Assembly (NCBI RefSeq): GCF_016464705.1
Contig: NZ_JAEHOB010000013.1
Span: forward strand, 124,001 to 188,000
DNA from: Qaidamihabitans albus
Lineage (GTDB): Bacteria > Actinomycetota > Actinomycetes > Mycobacteriales > Pseudonocardiaceae
Reading direction: 5' to 3'
Length of the DNA: 64,000 nt
Both the position numbers and the translations under genes were made by a program. How positions within the stretch are numbered: position 1 is the first letter of the stretch; the number at the start of each line of letters is the position of its first letter. Below are positions 8,481 through 17,267 of the stretch, piece by piece. Below the pieces are notes generated by a model. It was given only the letters and a program-made list of their open reading frames with translations. It did no database searches and was not told the origin of the DNA.

Positions 8481-9230
8481 TTGAGAAAGCCGCTGCGCCG
8501 CCTTGCCGGCGCCGTGCTCGCCAGTGCCCTTGTTCTCGCTGCCGTCGCGGCACCCGCGATGGCGCACACGGAGGAGGCAGGCACATCGACGAGCGTTCCG
8601 GCCACGGCGACAGCCACGACAGCCAGCGAGCCGCCGGCCGCCACCACGTCCTCGACAACCGCCGAGGAAACGGCGAGCACCACCGCGACGTCGAGCACCC
8701 CGGGCAGCACCACGTCGACGCCGCAGACCTACGGGTCCTCGCCGACATCACAGGCCTCCGAGACCTCCGAGACCTCCCAGACCTCGGCCGAGCCGAGCAG
8801 CACCAACGTGCCGACCGAACCGCCCGGCCCGCAGGAGCCGCCGTACGAGGACAACACCGGATACGGCATCGACCTCGACCCGGAGAGCGGGCTCGGGCTG
8901 CTGCTGATCGCGTGCGCCGCAGGCGAGCCGAAGCACGTCACCTCGCCGGACTTCGAGATTCTCGAGGGGCCGTACCAGGAGGAGCAGGACGGCCGCTACT
9001 GGAGCTACCTGGTGCAGCTGCGCTCCGGGATCACGTTCGCCGAGAACGAGGTCCTCGGGTACTGGGAATGCGACGGCGACCGGCCCGGCGGCGGTGCCAC
9101 GCCGGTGTCCCCGGTGCCCGGCTCGGATGACGCCGGTGAATGGCAGGACAGCAACAACGGCGCTGCCCAGGTGTCGTTCGCCCCGAAGCGCGGCGTCGAG
9201 ACCGGCTTCGGCGGCAGTGCGCGGGACTGA
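8481..9230 (+). CDS. Secreted Ser/Thr-rich protein upstream of a sortase
   Basis: 249 residues from TTG 8481, chosen because GGAG lies 6 nt upstream; GTG 8469 is in frame but has no ribosome site. The N-terminus RKPLRRLAGAV... is a Sec signal with a probable cleavage after APAMA. Residues ~35-115 are Ser/Thr/Ala-rich and include near-perfect 9-bp tandem repeats coding SETSETSQTS. A folded acidic C-terminal domain follows (YGIDLDPESGLG... YWECDGDRPGGG) with two cysteines. There is no LPxTG motif and no C-terminal anchor helix, so it is not an obvious sortase substrate. It is 4 nt upstream of the sortase gene, so joint expression is likely. Function unknown. Confidence 0.75.
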   Translation: MRKPLRRLAGAVLASALVLAAVAAPAMAHTEEAGTSTSVPATATATTASEPPAATTSSTTAEETASTTATSSTPGSTTSTPQTYGSSPTSQASETSETSQTSAEPSSTNVPTEPPGPQEPPYEDNTGYGIDLDPESGLGLLLIACAAGEPKHVTSPDFEILEGPYQEEQDGRYWSYLVQLRSGITFAENEVLGYWECDGDRPGGGATPVSPVPGSDDAGEWQDSNNGAAQVSFAPKRGVETGFGGSARD

Positions 9231-9234
9231 CCGG

Positions 9235-9825
9235 ATGCGCTCCACATCACGGCGGGGCGGCCGCGCGCTGGCGGCCGCCCTGCTCCTGTCAGGGGCCCTG
9301 ACCGGCTGCGGTTCCGCCGAGCCTGAGCCGGAGGCCGCCGAGCCTACGTCGTCGGTTCCGGTGACGAAGCCGTACGACAAGCTGCGCCCGACCGAGGTCA
9401 GCATCCCCAAGCTGGACGCCACCTCCTCGCTGATCACGGTCGCCGTGAACAAGGACGGCGAGCTCGCGGTCCCCTCGGCGGACGACCCGATGCAGGCCGC
9501 GTGGTACCGGCTCTCCCCGGTGCCCGGCGAGGTGGGGCCCGCGATCCTGCTCGGCCACGTCGACGGCGGCGGCAGGCCGGGCATCTTTCACAAGCTGCAC
9601 GAACTGGTGCCCGGCGACGAGATCCTGGTCGAGCGCAGCGACGACGAGCGACTGCGGTTCGTCGTCGACCGCTCCGAGCAGGTGCCGAAGGACGAGTTCC
9701 CCGCGGAGGCCGTCTACGGCAACACCGACCAGCCGCAGCTGCGGCTGATCACCTGTGGCGGCGTGTTCGACCAGGCCGAGCACAGCTACGAGGACAACGT
9801 GATCGTCTACGCGAACCTGGCCTGA
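9235..9825 (+). CDS. Class F sortase, lipoprotein-type
   Basis: 196 residues from ATG 9235. The N-terminus is an Arg-rich signal with lipobox LTGC (Cys 25), so the enzyme is probably lipid-anchored outside the membrane rather than by a helix. A Ser/Pro/Glu-rich linker follows to residue 50. The catalytic domain shows His 108 in LLGHVD and Cys 174 in the LITCGG block, the arrangement of actinobacterial class F sortases, which cleave sorting signals by transpeptidation. I see no obvious Arg in the usual position after the cysteine (segment HSYEDNVIVYANL). Partner protein is probably the upstream gene or a distant substrate. Confidence 0.85.
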   Translation: MRSTSRRGGRALAAALLLSGALTGCGSAEPEPEAAEPTSSVPVTKPYDKLRPTEVSIPKLDATSSLITVAVNKDGELAVPSADDPMQAAWYRLSPVPGEVGPAILLGHVDGGGRPGIFHKLHELVPGDEILVERSDDERLRFVVDRSEQVPKDEFPAEAVYGNTDQPQLRLITCGGVFDQAEHSYEDNVIVYANLA

Positions 9826-9840
9826 CCGGCTGTCCCCACG

Positions 9841-11037
9841 TCAGCCGCGAGACCTGTACTCCCGCAGCAGGCCCCGGCTGATGATCGTCTTCTGGATCTC
9901 GCTGGTGCCCTCGCCGATGAGCAGGAACGGTGCCTCCCGCATGAGGCGTTCGATCTCGTACTCCTTGGAGTAGCCGTAGCCGCCGTGGATGCGGAATGCC
10001 TCCTGCGTCACCTCCGCGCAGTACTCGCTGGCGATCAGCTTCGCCATCCCGGCCTCGACGTCGTTGCGCGAGCCGGCGTCCTTCAGCCGCGCCGCGTTCA
10101 CCATCATCAGATGCGCCGCCTCGACCTTGGTGGCCATCTCGGCCAGCTTGAACGCAATGGCCTGGTGCTCCGCGATCGGCTTGCCGAACGTCCTGCGCTG
10201 CTGGGCGTACTCGATCGCCAGCTCGAACGAGCGGATCGCGATGCCGCACGCCCGCGCGGCCACGTTGACCCTGCCGACCTCGATCCCGTCCATCATGTAC
10301 GCGAAGCCCTTGCCCGGCGCCTCGCCCAGCACCTTGCCCGCACCGATGCGGAAACCGTCGAACACCGCCTCGGTGGTGTCGACGCCCTTGTACCCCATCT
10401 TGTCGATCTTGCCGGGGATGGTCAGCCCCGGCGCCACCTCACCGAAGCCCTCCGGCTTCTCCACCAGGAACGCCGTCAGGTTCTGATGCGCTTTCTCGGC
10501 TCCCTCGTCGGTGCGGACCAGGAGCGCGATCAGGTTCGACGAGCCGCCGTTGGTCAGCCACATCTTCGAGCCGTCGATCACGTAGTCGTCGCCGTCGCGC
10601 ACGGCCCTGGTCTTGATCGCGGCCACGTCCGAGCCCAGATCCGGCTCGGACATGGAGAAGGAACCGCGCACCGCACCCTCGGCCATGCGCGGCAGGAAGT
10701 GCCGCTTCTGCTCCTCGGTGCCGTGCCTGGAGATCATGTGCGCCACGATGAAATGCGTGTTGATCACGCCCGACACGCTCATCCAGCCGCGCGCGATCTC
10801 CTCCACCACGAGCGCGTAGGTGAGCAGCGACTCGCCGAGCCCGCCGAACTCCTCCGGAATCGTCAGGCCGAACAGCCCCATCTCCTTCATGCCCTCGACG
10901 ATGTCGGCGGGATAGGTGTCGCCGTGCTCCAAGTCCTGCGCGTACGGGATGATCTCCTTGTCCACGAAGGCACGCACCGTGGACAGGATCTCGGACTGCA
11001 CATCGGTCAAACCGGCGGTCTGGGCGAGGCGGGCCAT
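9841..11037 (-). CDS. Acyl-CoA dehydrogenase
   Basis: 398 residues, typical acyl-CoA dehydrogenase length. N-terminal helical domain, then the FAD-binding beta region with FSMSEPDLGSDVAAIKTRA (residues ~135-153) and WLTNGG, and the C-terminal domain with a conserved FGKPIAEHQAIAFKLAEMA segment, RIHGGYGYSKEYEIERLMREA and GEGTSEIQ. It catalyses FAD-dependent alpha,beta-dehydrogenation of an acyl-CoA; chain specificity cannot be read. ATG 11037 has GAAGGGA a few bases upstream. It stands alone, convergent with the sortase gene 15 bp away. Confidence 0.9.
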   Translation of the reverse strand: MARLAQTAGLTDVQSEILSTVRAFVDKEIIPYAQDLEHGDTYPADIVEGMKEMGLFGLTIPEEFGGLGESLLTYALVVEEIARGWMSVSGVINTHFIVAHMISRHGTEEQKRHFLPRMAEGAVRGSFSMSEPDLGSDVAAIKTRAVRDGDDYVIDGSKMWLTNGGSSNLIALLVRTDEGAEKAHQNLTAFLVEKPEGFGEVAPGLTIPGKIDKMGYKGVDTTEAVFDGFRIGAGKVLGEAPGKGFAYMMDGIEVGRVNVAARACGIAIRSFELAIEYAQQRRTFGKPIAEHQAIAFKLAEMATKVEAAHLMMVNAARLKDAGSRNDVEAGMAKLIASEYCAEVTQEAFRIHGGYGYSKEYEIERLMREAPFLLIGEGTSEIQKTIISRGLLREYRSRG

Positions 11038-11088
11038 GCATCTTCCCTTCGGGCACGAAGCGCCGGCGCGCTGCCGCCCCGGCGCGGG

Positions 11089-11925
11089 TTACCGCTGAGT
11101 ATGACCCGAAACGGCGTCGTCCGTGGGCACAGGGTGGGCAGCGCCACGATCGGTGTCGTCCGGCTCGGCGCCCTCGCGCGAGGAACGGTCCAGGAACCGC
11201 AGCAGCTCCACCGGGAACGGCAGCACGAGCGTGGAGTTCTTCTCGGCGGCGACCTCGACGACGGTCTCCAGCAGGCGTAGCTGCAGGGCGGCCGGTGTGT
11301 CGGCCATCCTGGCCGCCGCCTGCGAGAGCTTCTCGGAGGCCTGTAGCTCGCCCTCGGCGGCGATCACCCGGCCACGCCGCTCGCGTTCGGCCTCGGCCTG
11401 GCGCGACATCGCGCGCTTCATCGCCTCGGGCAGCGCGACGTCCTTGATCTCCACCCGGTCGATGTGGATGCCCCAGCCGAGTGCCGGGCTGTCGATCATC
11501 AGCTCCAGCCCCTCGTTGAGGCGCTGGCGGTTGGACAGCAGGTCGTCCAGGCTGCTCTCACCGATGATGCGGCGCAGGCTGGCCTGCGCGACCTGGCCCA
11601 TCGCGAAGCGGTAGTCCTCCACCCCGACGATGGCCTGGACCGGGTCGATCACCTTGAAGTAGACGACCGCGTCGACCCGGACCGTGACGTTGTCGCGCGT
11701 GATGCCGTCCTGCCCCGGCACGGGCAGCGTCACGATCTGCATGTTGACCTTACGGACGTGGTCGACGCCGGGGACGATCATCATCAGCCCGGGTTCGCGG
11801 GGAGCCCGGTGCACCCGGCCGAACCGGAACACGAGCCCCCGCTCGTACTGCTTGATGATCCGCACGCTCGCCGCCAGTCCGGCGGCACCCACCGCGGCGA
11901 CAGTGGCCACGATCTCCACCAACAT
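11089..11925 (-). CDS. Slipin/stomatin-type SPFH (band 7) membrane protein
   Basis: 278 residues. One N-terminal hydrophobic helix (IVATVAAVGAAGLAASV) is followed by the SPFH core: QYERGLVFRFGRV, PGVDHVRKVNMQ, VTVRVDAVVYFKVIDP, QASLRRIIGESSLDDLL. A charged coiled-coil follows (ALPEAMKRAMSRQAEAERERRGRVIAAEGE). Such proteins oligomerise as membrane scaffolds and often pair with NfeD proteins, but no NfeD gene is beside it here. Start ATG with GGGAG 5 nt upstream. Divergent from the MgtE-N/CBS gene. Confidence 0.9.
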   Translation of the reverse strand: MLVEIVATVAAVGAAGLAASVRIIKQYERGLVFRFGRVHRAPREPGLMMIVPGVDHVRKVNMQIVTLPVPGQDGITRDNVTVRVDAVVYFKVIDPVQAIVGVEDYRFAMGQVAQASLRRIIGESSLDDLLSNRQRLNEGLELMIDSPALGWGIHIDRVEIKDVALPEAMKRAMSRQAEAERERRGRVIAAEGELQASEKLSQAAARMADTPAALQLRLLETVVEVAAEKNSTLVLPFPVELLRFLDRSSREGAEPDDTDRGAAHPVPTDDAVSGHTQR

Positions 11926-12016
11926 AACTACTCCCGGGCGAGACCCCTGTCACAGCGATGCTACTCCGTGTACGCGCGGCGGGCTCGCGTTCCGGGCGAC
12001 GGGCGGCCACACGCAA

Positions 12017-12022
12017 TAGGCT
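12017..12022 (+). promoter_or_regulatory. -10 element TAGGCT for a leaderless start
   Basis: TAGGCT ends 7 nt before ATG 12030 and there is no ribosome site between, so transcription probably starts at the A of the start codon. No clear -35 hexamer is present, which is common for actinomycete promoters. Confidence 0.5.
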
Positions 12023-12029
12023 TGGCCAC

Positions 12030-13373
12030 ATGGCCGCCGTAAGCCGGGTCTTCGCTGCTCAACTAGCCGGGCTGCCGGTGTTCGGCCCCGACGGGGAGTC
12101 GATCGGCCGGGTTCGCGACCTGGTCGTCGGGCTGCGGCTGGACCAGCTACCGCCCCGCGTGCTCGGCGTCGTGGTCGAGCTGGCGACGCGGCGCCGGGTG
12201 TTCGTCCCGATGCTGCGCGTGACCGCGATCGAGTCCAACGCCGTCACCCTCGGCAGCGGCTCGGTGAACATGCGCCGCTTCCACCAGCGCCCTAACGAGG
12301 TACTGGTACTCGGGCAGCTCTTCGACGCGCGCGCCCGGCTCACCGACTCCGGTACGCGCGTGACCGTCGTCGACGCGGCGATGGAGCCCACCCGCACCCG
12401 TGACTGGGTGCTCGCCAGGCTGGCGATCCGGGAGCGCACCGGGCGCCTCGGCCTCGGCCGGCGTCGCTCCGCGCTGCGGGTGGTGCCGTGGGCGGAGATC
12501 TCCGGCCTCGGCCTCACCGACCTCACCGGCCAGACCCAGGGCGCCGGGCAGCTGCTCATGCTCTTCGACACGATGCGGGCGGTCGACGTGGCCGCCACCC
12601 TGCGCGACCTGCCGCTCAAGCGCAGGCACGAGGTCGCCGACGCGATGGACGACGAGCGGCTGGCCGACGTCCTCGAGGAGCTGCCGGAGGAGGACCAGAA
12701 GGAGCTGGTCGCCTACCTCGCCGACGAGCGCGCGGCGGACGTGCTGGAGGCGATGGACCCGGACGACGCGGCCGACCTGCTCTCCGAGCTGACCCCGGCC
12801 GACCAGAGCCGGCTACTGGAGCTGATGCACCCGGACGAGTCGGAGCCGGTGAAGCGGCTGCTGGAGTACTCCTTCGACACCGCGGGCGGGCTGATGACCC
12901 CCGAGCCGGTGGTGCTGACGCCGGACGCGACCGTGGCCGAGGCGCTCGCGCACATCCGCAACCCCGACCTGACCCCCGCGCTGGCGAGCATGGTGTTCGT
13001 CTCCCGGCCGCCGAACGCGACGCCCACCGGCCGCTACGTGGGGTGCGCGCACTTCCAGCGGCTGCTCCGGGAGCCTCCCGCGGAGCTGGTGGCCGCCGTC
13101 GCCGACACCGACCTGCCCACGCTGCGGCCCACGGCGCCGCTGAGCGAGGTGACCCGCTACTTCGCCGCCTACAACCTGGCCTGCGCACCGGTCGTCGACG
13201 CCGAGGACCACCTGGTCGGCGCCGTGACCGTGGATGACGTGCTCGACCACCTGCTGCCGGAGGGCTGGCGGGAGACCGGCCTGCACGATGTCGGAACCCA
13301 GGCCGGTCCGGCCACCGACAGCACCGACAACACCGACAGCACAGACAGCACCGAGGAGGCCGAACGTGCCTGA
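12030..13373 (+). CDS. MgtE intracellular-domain / CBS-pair protein with PRC-barrel start
   Basis: 447 residues from ATG 12030. Order of domains: a PRC-barrel-like N-terminus (VFGPDGESIGRVRDLVVGL), a middle region, an MgtE_N helical superhelix around residues 195-300 (DLPLKRRHEVADAM..., LADVLEELPEEDQKEL, repeated D-A-A-D/L-L segments), then a CBS pair at ~300-420. There are no transmembrane helices, so unlike real MgtE it lacks the Mg2+ channel and may sense Mg2+ or nucleotides. The tail is a TDS/TDN repeat coded by near-perfect 9-12-bp repeats. It corresponds to the Rv1232c type. The stop overlaps the DUF1003 start by 8 nt. Confidence 0.85.
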   Translation: MAAVSRVFAAQLAGLPVFGPDGESIGRVRDLVVGLRLDQLPPRVLGVVVELATRRRVFVPMLRVTAIESNAVTLGSGSVNMRRFHQRPNEVLVLGQLFDARARLTDSGTRVTVVDAAMEPTRTRDWVLARLAIRERTGRLGLGRRRSALRVVPWAEISGLGLTDLTGQTQGAGQLLMLFDTMRAVDVAATLRDLPLKRRHEVADAMDDERLADVLEELPEEDQKELVAYLADERAADVLEAMDPDDAADLLSELTPADQSRLLELMHPDESEPVKRLLEYSFDTAGGLMTPEPVVLTPDATVAEALAHIRNPDLTPALASMVFVSRPPNATPTGRYVGCAHFQRLLREPPAELVAAVADTDLPTLRPTAPLSEVTRYFAAYNLACAPVVDAEDHLVGAVTVDDVLDHLLPEGWRETGLHDVGTQAGPATDSTDNTDSTDSTEEAERA

Positions 13374-13887
13374 GCTGCTCTCCCGTCGCCGGCTCGACCA
13401 GCCCCGGCAGCAGCGCCGGTTGTCGGTGAACATCGATCCGGACACGTTCGGCCGGTTGTCCGAACGGCTCGCCCGGCTGCTCGGCACGGGCAAGTACCTG
13501 TTCTGGCAGACGCTCGTCGTGATCGCCTGGATCGTGCTGAACCTCACGGCGGCGACCCTGCGCTGGGATCCGTACCCGTTCATCCTGCTCAACCTGGCCT
13601 TCTCCACGCAGGCCGCCTACGCGGCGCCGCTGATCCTGCTGGCGCAGAACCGGCAGGACGACCGCGACCGCGTGTCGCTGGAGGAGGACCGGGCGCGGGC
13701 CACCCAGACGAAGGCCGACACCGAGTACCTGGCCCGCGAGCTCGCGGCGCTGAGGCTCGCGGTCGGTGAGGTCGCCACCCGCGACTACCTGCGGAGCGAG
13801 CTGGACAAGCTGCGCGAGGACCTCGACGGCAGGGGCCCGCGGAACCGGGCCAGGCGCGAGGACAGCGGGGCCGCGCACCTGGGCTGA
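13366..13887 (+). CDS. DUF1003 membrane protein
   Basis: 173 residues from GTG 13366, with GAGGAGG about 8 nt upstream inside the preceding gene. Two membrane helices (YLFWQTLVVIAWIVLNL and PFILLNLAFSTQAAYAAPLIL) are joined by the typical W-D-P-Y-P-F loop, followed by QNRQDDRDR and an acidic/basic coiled-coil tail. This is the DUF1003 signature. It overlaps and is coupled with the MgtE-N/CBS protein, which suggests they work together, perhaps in ion homeostasis; that is inference. Confidence 0.88.
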   Translation: MPELLSRRRLDQPRQQRRLSVNIDPDTFGRLSERLARLLGTGKYLFWQTLVVIAWIVLNLTAATLRWDPYPFILLNLAFSTQAAYAAPLILLAQNRQDDRDRVSLEEDRARATQTKADTEYLARELAALRLAVGEVATRDYLRSELDKLREDLDGRGPRNRARREDSGAAHLG

Positions 13888-13966
13888 GTCGGCTGGGGGC
13901 GCGGGTGGCCACGTAGCATGGTGAGAGCAAGCCGCGTCCCCTCGAAAGAAGGTCGGTGCCCGAGCA

Positions 13967-15106
13967 GTGACCACCACACAGGAGATCCCCAGCGTCGAGG
14001 ATGTGCGCACCGCGCTCAAGAACGTCCAGGACCCGGAGATCAAGAAGCCCATCACCGAGCTGGGCATGGTGAAGGACGTGACCGTCGCGGAGGACGGCAC
14101 CGTCTCGGTCGCCGTGTACCTGACCGTGGAGGGCTGCCCGCTCAAGGAGACCATCACCCGCGACACCACCGCGGCCGTCAAGACGGTGCCCGGGGTGCGC
14201 GACGTGCACGTCGAGCTGGACGTGATGAGCGACGAGCAGCGCACCGAGCTGCGCAAGTCACTGCGCGGCGACGCCGAGGAACCGGTAATCCCCTTCGCCC
14301 AGCCCGGCTCGATGACCAGGGTCTACGCGGTCGCTTCGGGCAAGGGCGGGGTCGGCAAGTCCAGTGTGACGGTGAACCTCGCGGTCGCCATGGCCGAGCG
14401 CGGGCTTTCCGTCGGCGTGGTGGACGCCGACATCTACGGCCACTCGGTGCCGCGGATGCTCGGTGCGAGCGACAAGCCCACCAAGGTCGAGAAGATGATC
14501 ATGCCGCCGCAGGCGCACGGCGTGAAGGTGATCTCGATCGGCATGTTCACGCCGGGCAACACCCCCGTCGTCTGGCGCGGCCCGATGCTGCACCGGGCGT
14601 TGCAGCAGTTCCTCGCCGACGTCTTCTGGGGCGATCTCGACATCCTGCTGCTCGACCTGCCGCCGGGCACGGGGGACATCGCGATCTCGGTGGCGCAGCT
14701 GATCCCGAACGCCGAGCTGCTGGTGGTCACCACGCCGCAGCAGGCGGCCGCGGAGGTCGCCGAGCGGGCCGGGGCGATCGCGTTGCAGACCCGGCAGCGG
14801 ATCGCCGGTGTGATCGAGAACATGTCGTGGCTGGAGACGCCGGACGGTTCGCGGATGGAGATCTTCGGCTCCGGCGGCGGCCAGACGGTGGCCGACTCGC
14901 TGACGAAGTCGGTCGGCGCGGAGGTCCCGCTGCTCGGTCAGGTGCCGCTCGACCCGCGGCTGCGGGAACAGGGCGACATCGGCACGCCGCTGGTGCTCTC
15001 GGCCCCGGACGCGGCGGCGAGCCAGGTTCTGCGCGACGCCGCGTCGAAGCTGTCCACCCGTGCCCGCGGACTGGCCGGCAAGATGCTGAACGTCACCCCG
15101 GCCTAG
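13967..15106 (+). CDS. mrp: Mrp/ApbC-type P-loop ATPase (Fe-S carrier)
   Basis: 379 residues from GTG 13967 with AAAGAAGG upstream. Residues 8-95 form the MIP18/FSCA-type N-terminal domain (VEDVRTALKNVQDPE..., VYLTVEGCPLKETI). The ATPase domain has the deviant Walker A GKGGVGKSS near residues 125-133, VGVVDADIYGHSVPRM, and LDLPPGTGDI. The C-terminal CxxC seen in many Mrp/Nbp35 proteins is absent, as in actinobacterial homologues I know. It binds and transfers Fe-S clusters in the cytosol. Order mrp-tatB matches the mycobacterial Rv1229c-Rv1224 block. Confidence 0.9.
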   Translation: MTTTQEIPSVEDVRTALKNVQDPEIKKPITELGMVKDVTVAEDGTVSVAVYLTVEGCPLKETITRDTTAAVKTVPGVRDVHVELDVMSDEQRTELRKSLRGDAEEPVIPFAQPGSMTRVYAVASGKGGVGKSSVTVNLAVAMAERGLSVGVVDADIYGHSVPRMLGASDKPTKVEKMIMPPQAHGVKVISIGMFTPGNTPVVWRGPMLHRALQQFLADVFWGDLDILLLDLPPGTGDIAISVAQLIPNAELLVVTTPQQAAAEVAERAGAIALQTRQRIAGVIENMSWLETPDGSRMEIFGSGGGQTVADSLTKSVGAEVPLLGQVPLDPRLREQGDIGTPLVLSAPDAAASQVLRDAASKLSTRARGLAGKMLNVTPA

Positions 15107-15113
15107 CCGCAGG

Positions 15114-15183
15114 CGTGTCCGCGTTCCATGCTCACGTGTCCGCGTCGCGCGACGCAGACACGTGAGCGTGTGGCGCGGACACG
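15114..15183. repeat. Family B palindrome, copy 1 (bidirectional terminator)
   Basis: A 70-nt nested palindrome between convergent mrp and tatB. Outer stem CGTGTCCGCG (15114-15123) pairs with CGCGGACACG (15174-15183). Inner stem GCTCACGTGTC (15130-15140) pairs with GACACGTGAGC (15157-15167), and the core 15142-15155 is itself a perfect palindrome. Likely a two-way terminator. Related elements lie at 43544-43655 and 60106-60168. Confidence 0.8.
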
Positions 15184-15188
15184 ATGCG

Positions 15189-15590
15189 CTAGGTCGCGTC
15201 GGGGTCGACCGGGGGCTTCTCCCCCGGCTTGAGCGGCTCCGGCTGCGCCTTGGCCGACGCCGGGTGACCGTTGGGCTTGCCCGCGCCGTTGCCGTTGATC
15301 TCGTTCAGGCCGATCGGGTCAGGGTCACCGTCGAACAGGTGCTGGGTGACCGCGCGCTTCGGGTCGAAGCTGCGCAGGCCACGCAGGTCCTCGATCGGCT
15401 TGCGGAACTCCTCGAACTCCGGGCCCATCTCGTCGCGCAGCTGCTGCCGCGCGCCCGTGGCGAAGTCCCGCATCTTGCGCATGTTCTTGCCGAGCCACGC
15501 CGCCGCATCGGGCAGCCGCTCCGGGCCCAGGATGAACAGGCCCGCGACGATGAGAACCAGGATCTCGCCCCAGCCAATGCTTTCGAACAC
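15189..15590 (-). CDS. tatB: Sec-independent protein translocase TatB
   Basis: 133 residues from GTG 15590. One N-terminal membrane helix ([18 protein letters not shown]) with the Tat-family G-P-E-R-L-P hinge, an amphipathic helix ([24 protein letters not shown]), then a Pro/Gly/Lys-rich cytoplasmic tail. It cooperates with TatC in recognising twin-arginine substrates; tatA and tatC are not in the window. It lies 45 bp downstream of htrA on the same strand, as in mycobacteria. Confidence 0.92.
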   Translation of the reverse strand: MFESIGWGEILVLIVAGLFILGPERLPDAAAWLGKNMRKMRDFATGARQQLRDEMGPEFEEFRKPIEDLRGLRSFDPKRAVTQHLFDGDPDPIGLNEINGNGAGKPNGHPASAKAQPEPLKPGEKPPVDPDAT

Positions 15591-15634
15591 GTGCGAACCT
15601 CCGCCTCAGCTCCCGCTGCGCACAGAGTACCCCT

Positions 15635-17185
15635 TCAGTCTGAACCCAAGGTGACGTCGACCGTGAACGGACGGCCGTCGCGGACCAGCCGGACCGGCAC
15701 CACCTCGCCGACCTCGTGCTCGCGGACGGCCACGGTCAGCTCGGCGGCGTTGCGCACCTGCCGGTCGCCGACCCTGGTGATCACGTCGCCCTCCGCGATG
15801 CCCGCCGAGGCGGCCGGACCGCCCTCGACGACGTTCTGGATCTGCGCGCCCTCGGACGTGTTCGCCGAGACCGACGCCGCGTTCACGCCGAGGTCGGCGT
15901 GCTCGACCTCGCCTTCGGCGATCAGCGCGTCGCTGATGCGCACCACCTGGTCGACCGGGATGGCGAAGCCGAGCCCGATGCTGCCGCCCTCACCTCCGCC
16001 GCCGCCGACGGTGCGGATCAGCGAGTTGATCCCCACCAGCGCGCCGGTCGCGTCCACCAGCGCGCCGCCGGAGTTGCCCGGGTTGATCGCCGCGTCGGTC
16101 TGGATCGCGTCGTAGGTGACAGCCGGCTCGCCGTTCTCGCCGGGTGCGGTGACCGGGCGGTTCAGTGCGCTGACGATGCCCTCGGTGACGGTGTTCTCCA
16201 GCCCGAACGGCGAGCCCACCGCGACCACCGCGTCTCCCGGGGCCAGGTCCGCGGACCTGCCGATCTCGATGACCACCGGGTTCGACACGTTGACCTTGAG
16301 CACGGCGAGGTCGGTCTTCGGGTCCGTGCCGACGATCCGGGCCTCGCTGCGGGTGCCGTCGATGAACACGGCGGTGATCTCGGCCTGGTCGTCCTGGACC
16401 GCCTGGGACACCACGTGGTTGTTGGTGACGACGTAGCCGTCACCGTCGATGACGACGCCGGAGCCGACCCCGCCGGACTGCCCGGACTTGACCTCGATGG
16501 AGACGACGGCGGGCGCGACCCTGGAGGCGATCCCGGCGATGGAACCGGCGGGGCGTTCCTTGCCCGCCTGCGCCTCGGCCACGTTGAGCTCGCCGGTCAG
16601 CGAGTCACCCGCCCCGGCAAGCGCCCAGCCGACGAACCCGCCTGCGGCGCCGACGAGAAGGGCGACGACGCCGAGCAGGGCCAGCGCGGTGGGCTTCACG
16701 CGGCGCCCGAAGAGCACCTCGGGCAGGCTGAGCAACGGTCCCGGTGTCCGCTCGGCATCGGCTTCCTGGTCGTCGGCGTGGACGGCCGGGCCGCCGAGCA
16801 CGGCCCCCGCGCCCGGGTCCCGCCACGGGTCGCTCGACGACGACCACAGCGGTGAGTCGTCGCCGGTGCTCGCACCACTGCCGTCACCGTTGTTGTCATG
16901 GGGGTCGTCATGGGGGCGCTGCAGGATGACGTCGTCGGCGCCGGGCGGTCTGCTGAACGCCTCGGCCAGCGACTCGGGCGGCGGCGGTGCGGTGCGCAGC
17001 TCGGTGCCGTTGCCGGTGTCGGGTGCGTGCAGCCGGTCGAACGGGCCATCCACTCCACGCGGCCGGCCGAACGTCGCGGCCTGCGCCGGGTCCACGGAGG
17101 GGCGGTTGATCGCGCGCGGCCGGATCCGGTCGTCGTCCCGCTCGCCGGGCTCCTCCTGGTGCGAGTTCGGTGGCTGGTTCATCAT
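15635..17185 (-). CDS. htrA: HtrA/DegP-type membrane-anchored serine protease with PDZ domain
   Basis: 516 residues. A long, acidic, disordered cytoplasmic N-terminus (~170 residues) precedes one membrane helix (~residues 170-195, ALALLGVVALLVGAAGGFV). The extracytoplasmic trypsin-like domain has all three catalytic blocks: NNHVVS (His ~256), TDLAVLKV (Asp ~291) and GNSGGALV (Ser ~371). A PDZ domain fills ~415-510 (VEGGPAASAGIAEGDVI). It degrades or refolds damaged envelope proteins and follows sigE-rseA as in M. tuberculosis Rv1223. Start is one of two adjacent ATGs (17185 or 17182). Confidence 0.93.
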   Translation of the reverse strand: MMNQPPNSHQEEPGERDDDRIRPRAINRPSVDPAQAATFGRPRGVDGPFDRLHAPDTGNGTELRTAPPPPESLAEAFSRPPGADDVILQRPHDDPHDNNGDGSGASTGDDSPLWSSSSDPWRDPGAGAVLGGPAVHADDQEADAERTPGPLLSLPEVLFGRRVKPTALALLGVVALLVGAAGGFVGWALAGAGDSLTGELNVAEAQAGKERPAGSIAGIASRVAPAVVSIEVKSGQSGGVGSGVVIDGDGYVVTNNHVVSQAVQDDQAEITAVFIDGTRSEARIVGTDPKTDLAVLKVNVSNPVVIEIGRSADLAPGDAVVAVGSPFGLENTVTEGIVSALNRPVTAPGENGEPAVTYDAIQTDAAINPGNSGGALVDATGALVGINSLIRTVGGGGGEGGSIGLGFAIPVDQVVRISDALIAEGEVEHADLGVNAASVSANTSEGAQIQNVVEGGPAASAGIAEGDVITRVGDRQVRNAAELTVAVREHEVGEVVPVRLVRDGRPFTVDVTLGSD

Positions 17186-17267
17186 TCCCCGGCAGACGAC
17201 GTGATCGGTAACCGGCGTGACGATACGCCACGCTCAGAGTACGAATTCTGCCGTGAGAGCGGTGAAG

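Noticed and set aside
11926-12029. Mg2+ riboswitch (M-box) before the MgtE-N/CBS gene
   Set aside because: The gap is about 100 bp and the -10 element is only 7 nt from the ATG, leaving no leader RNA.
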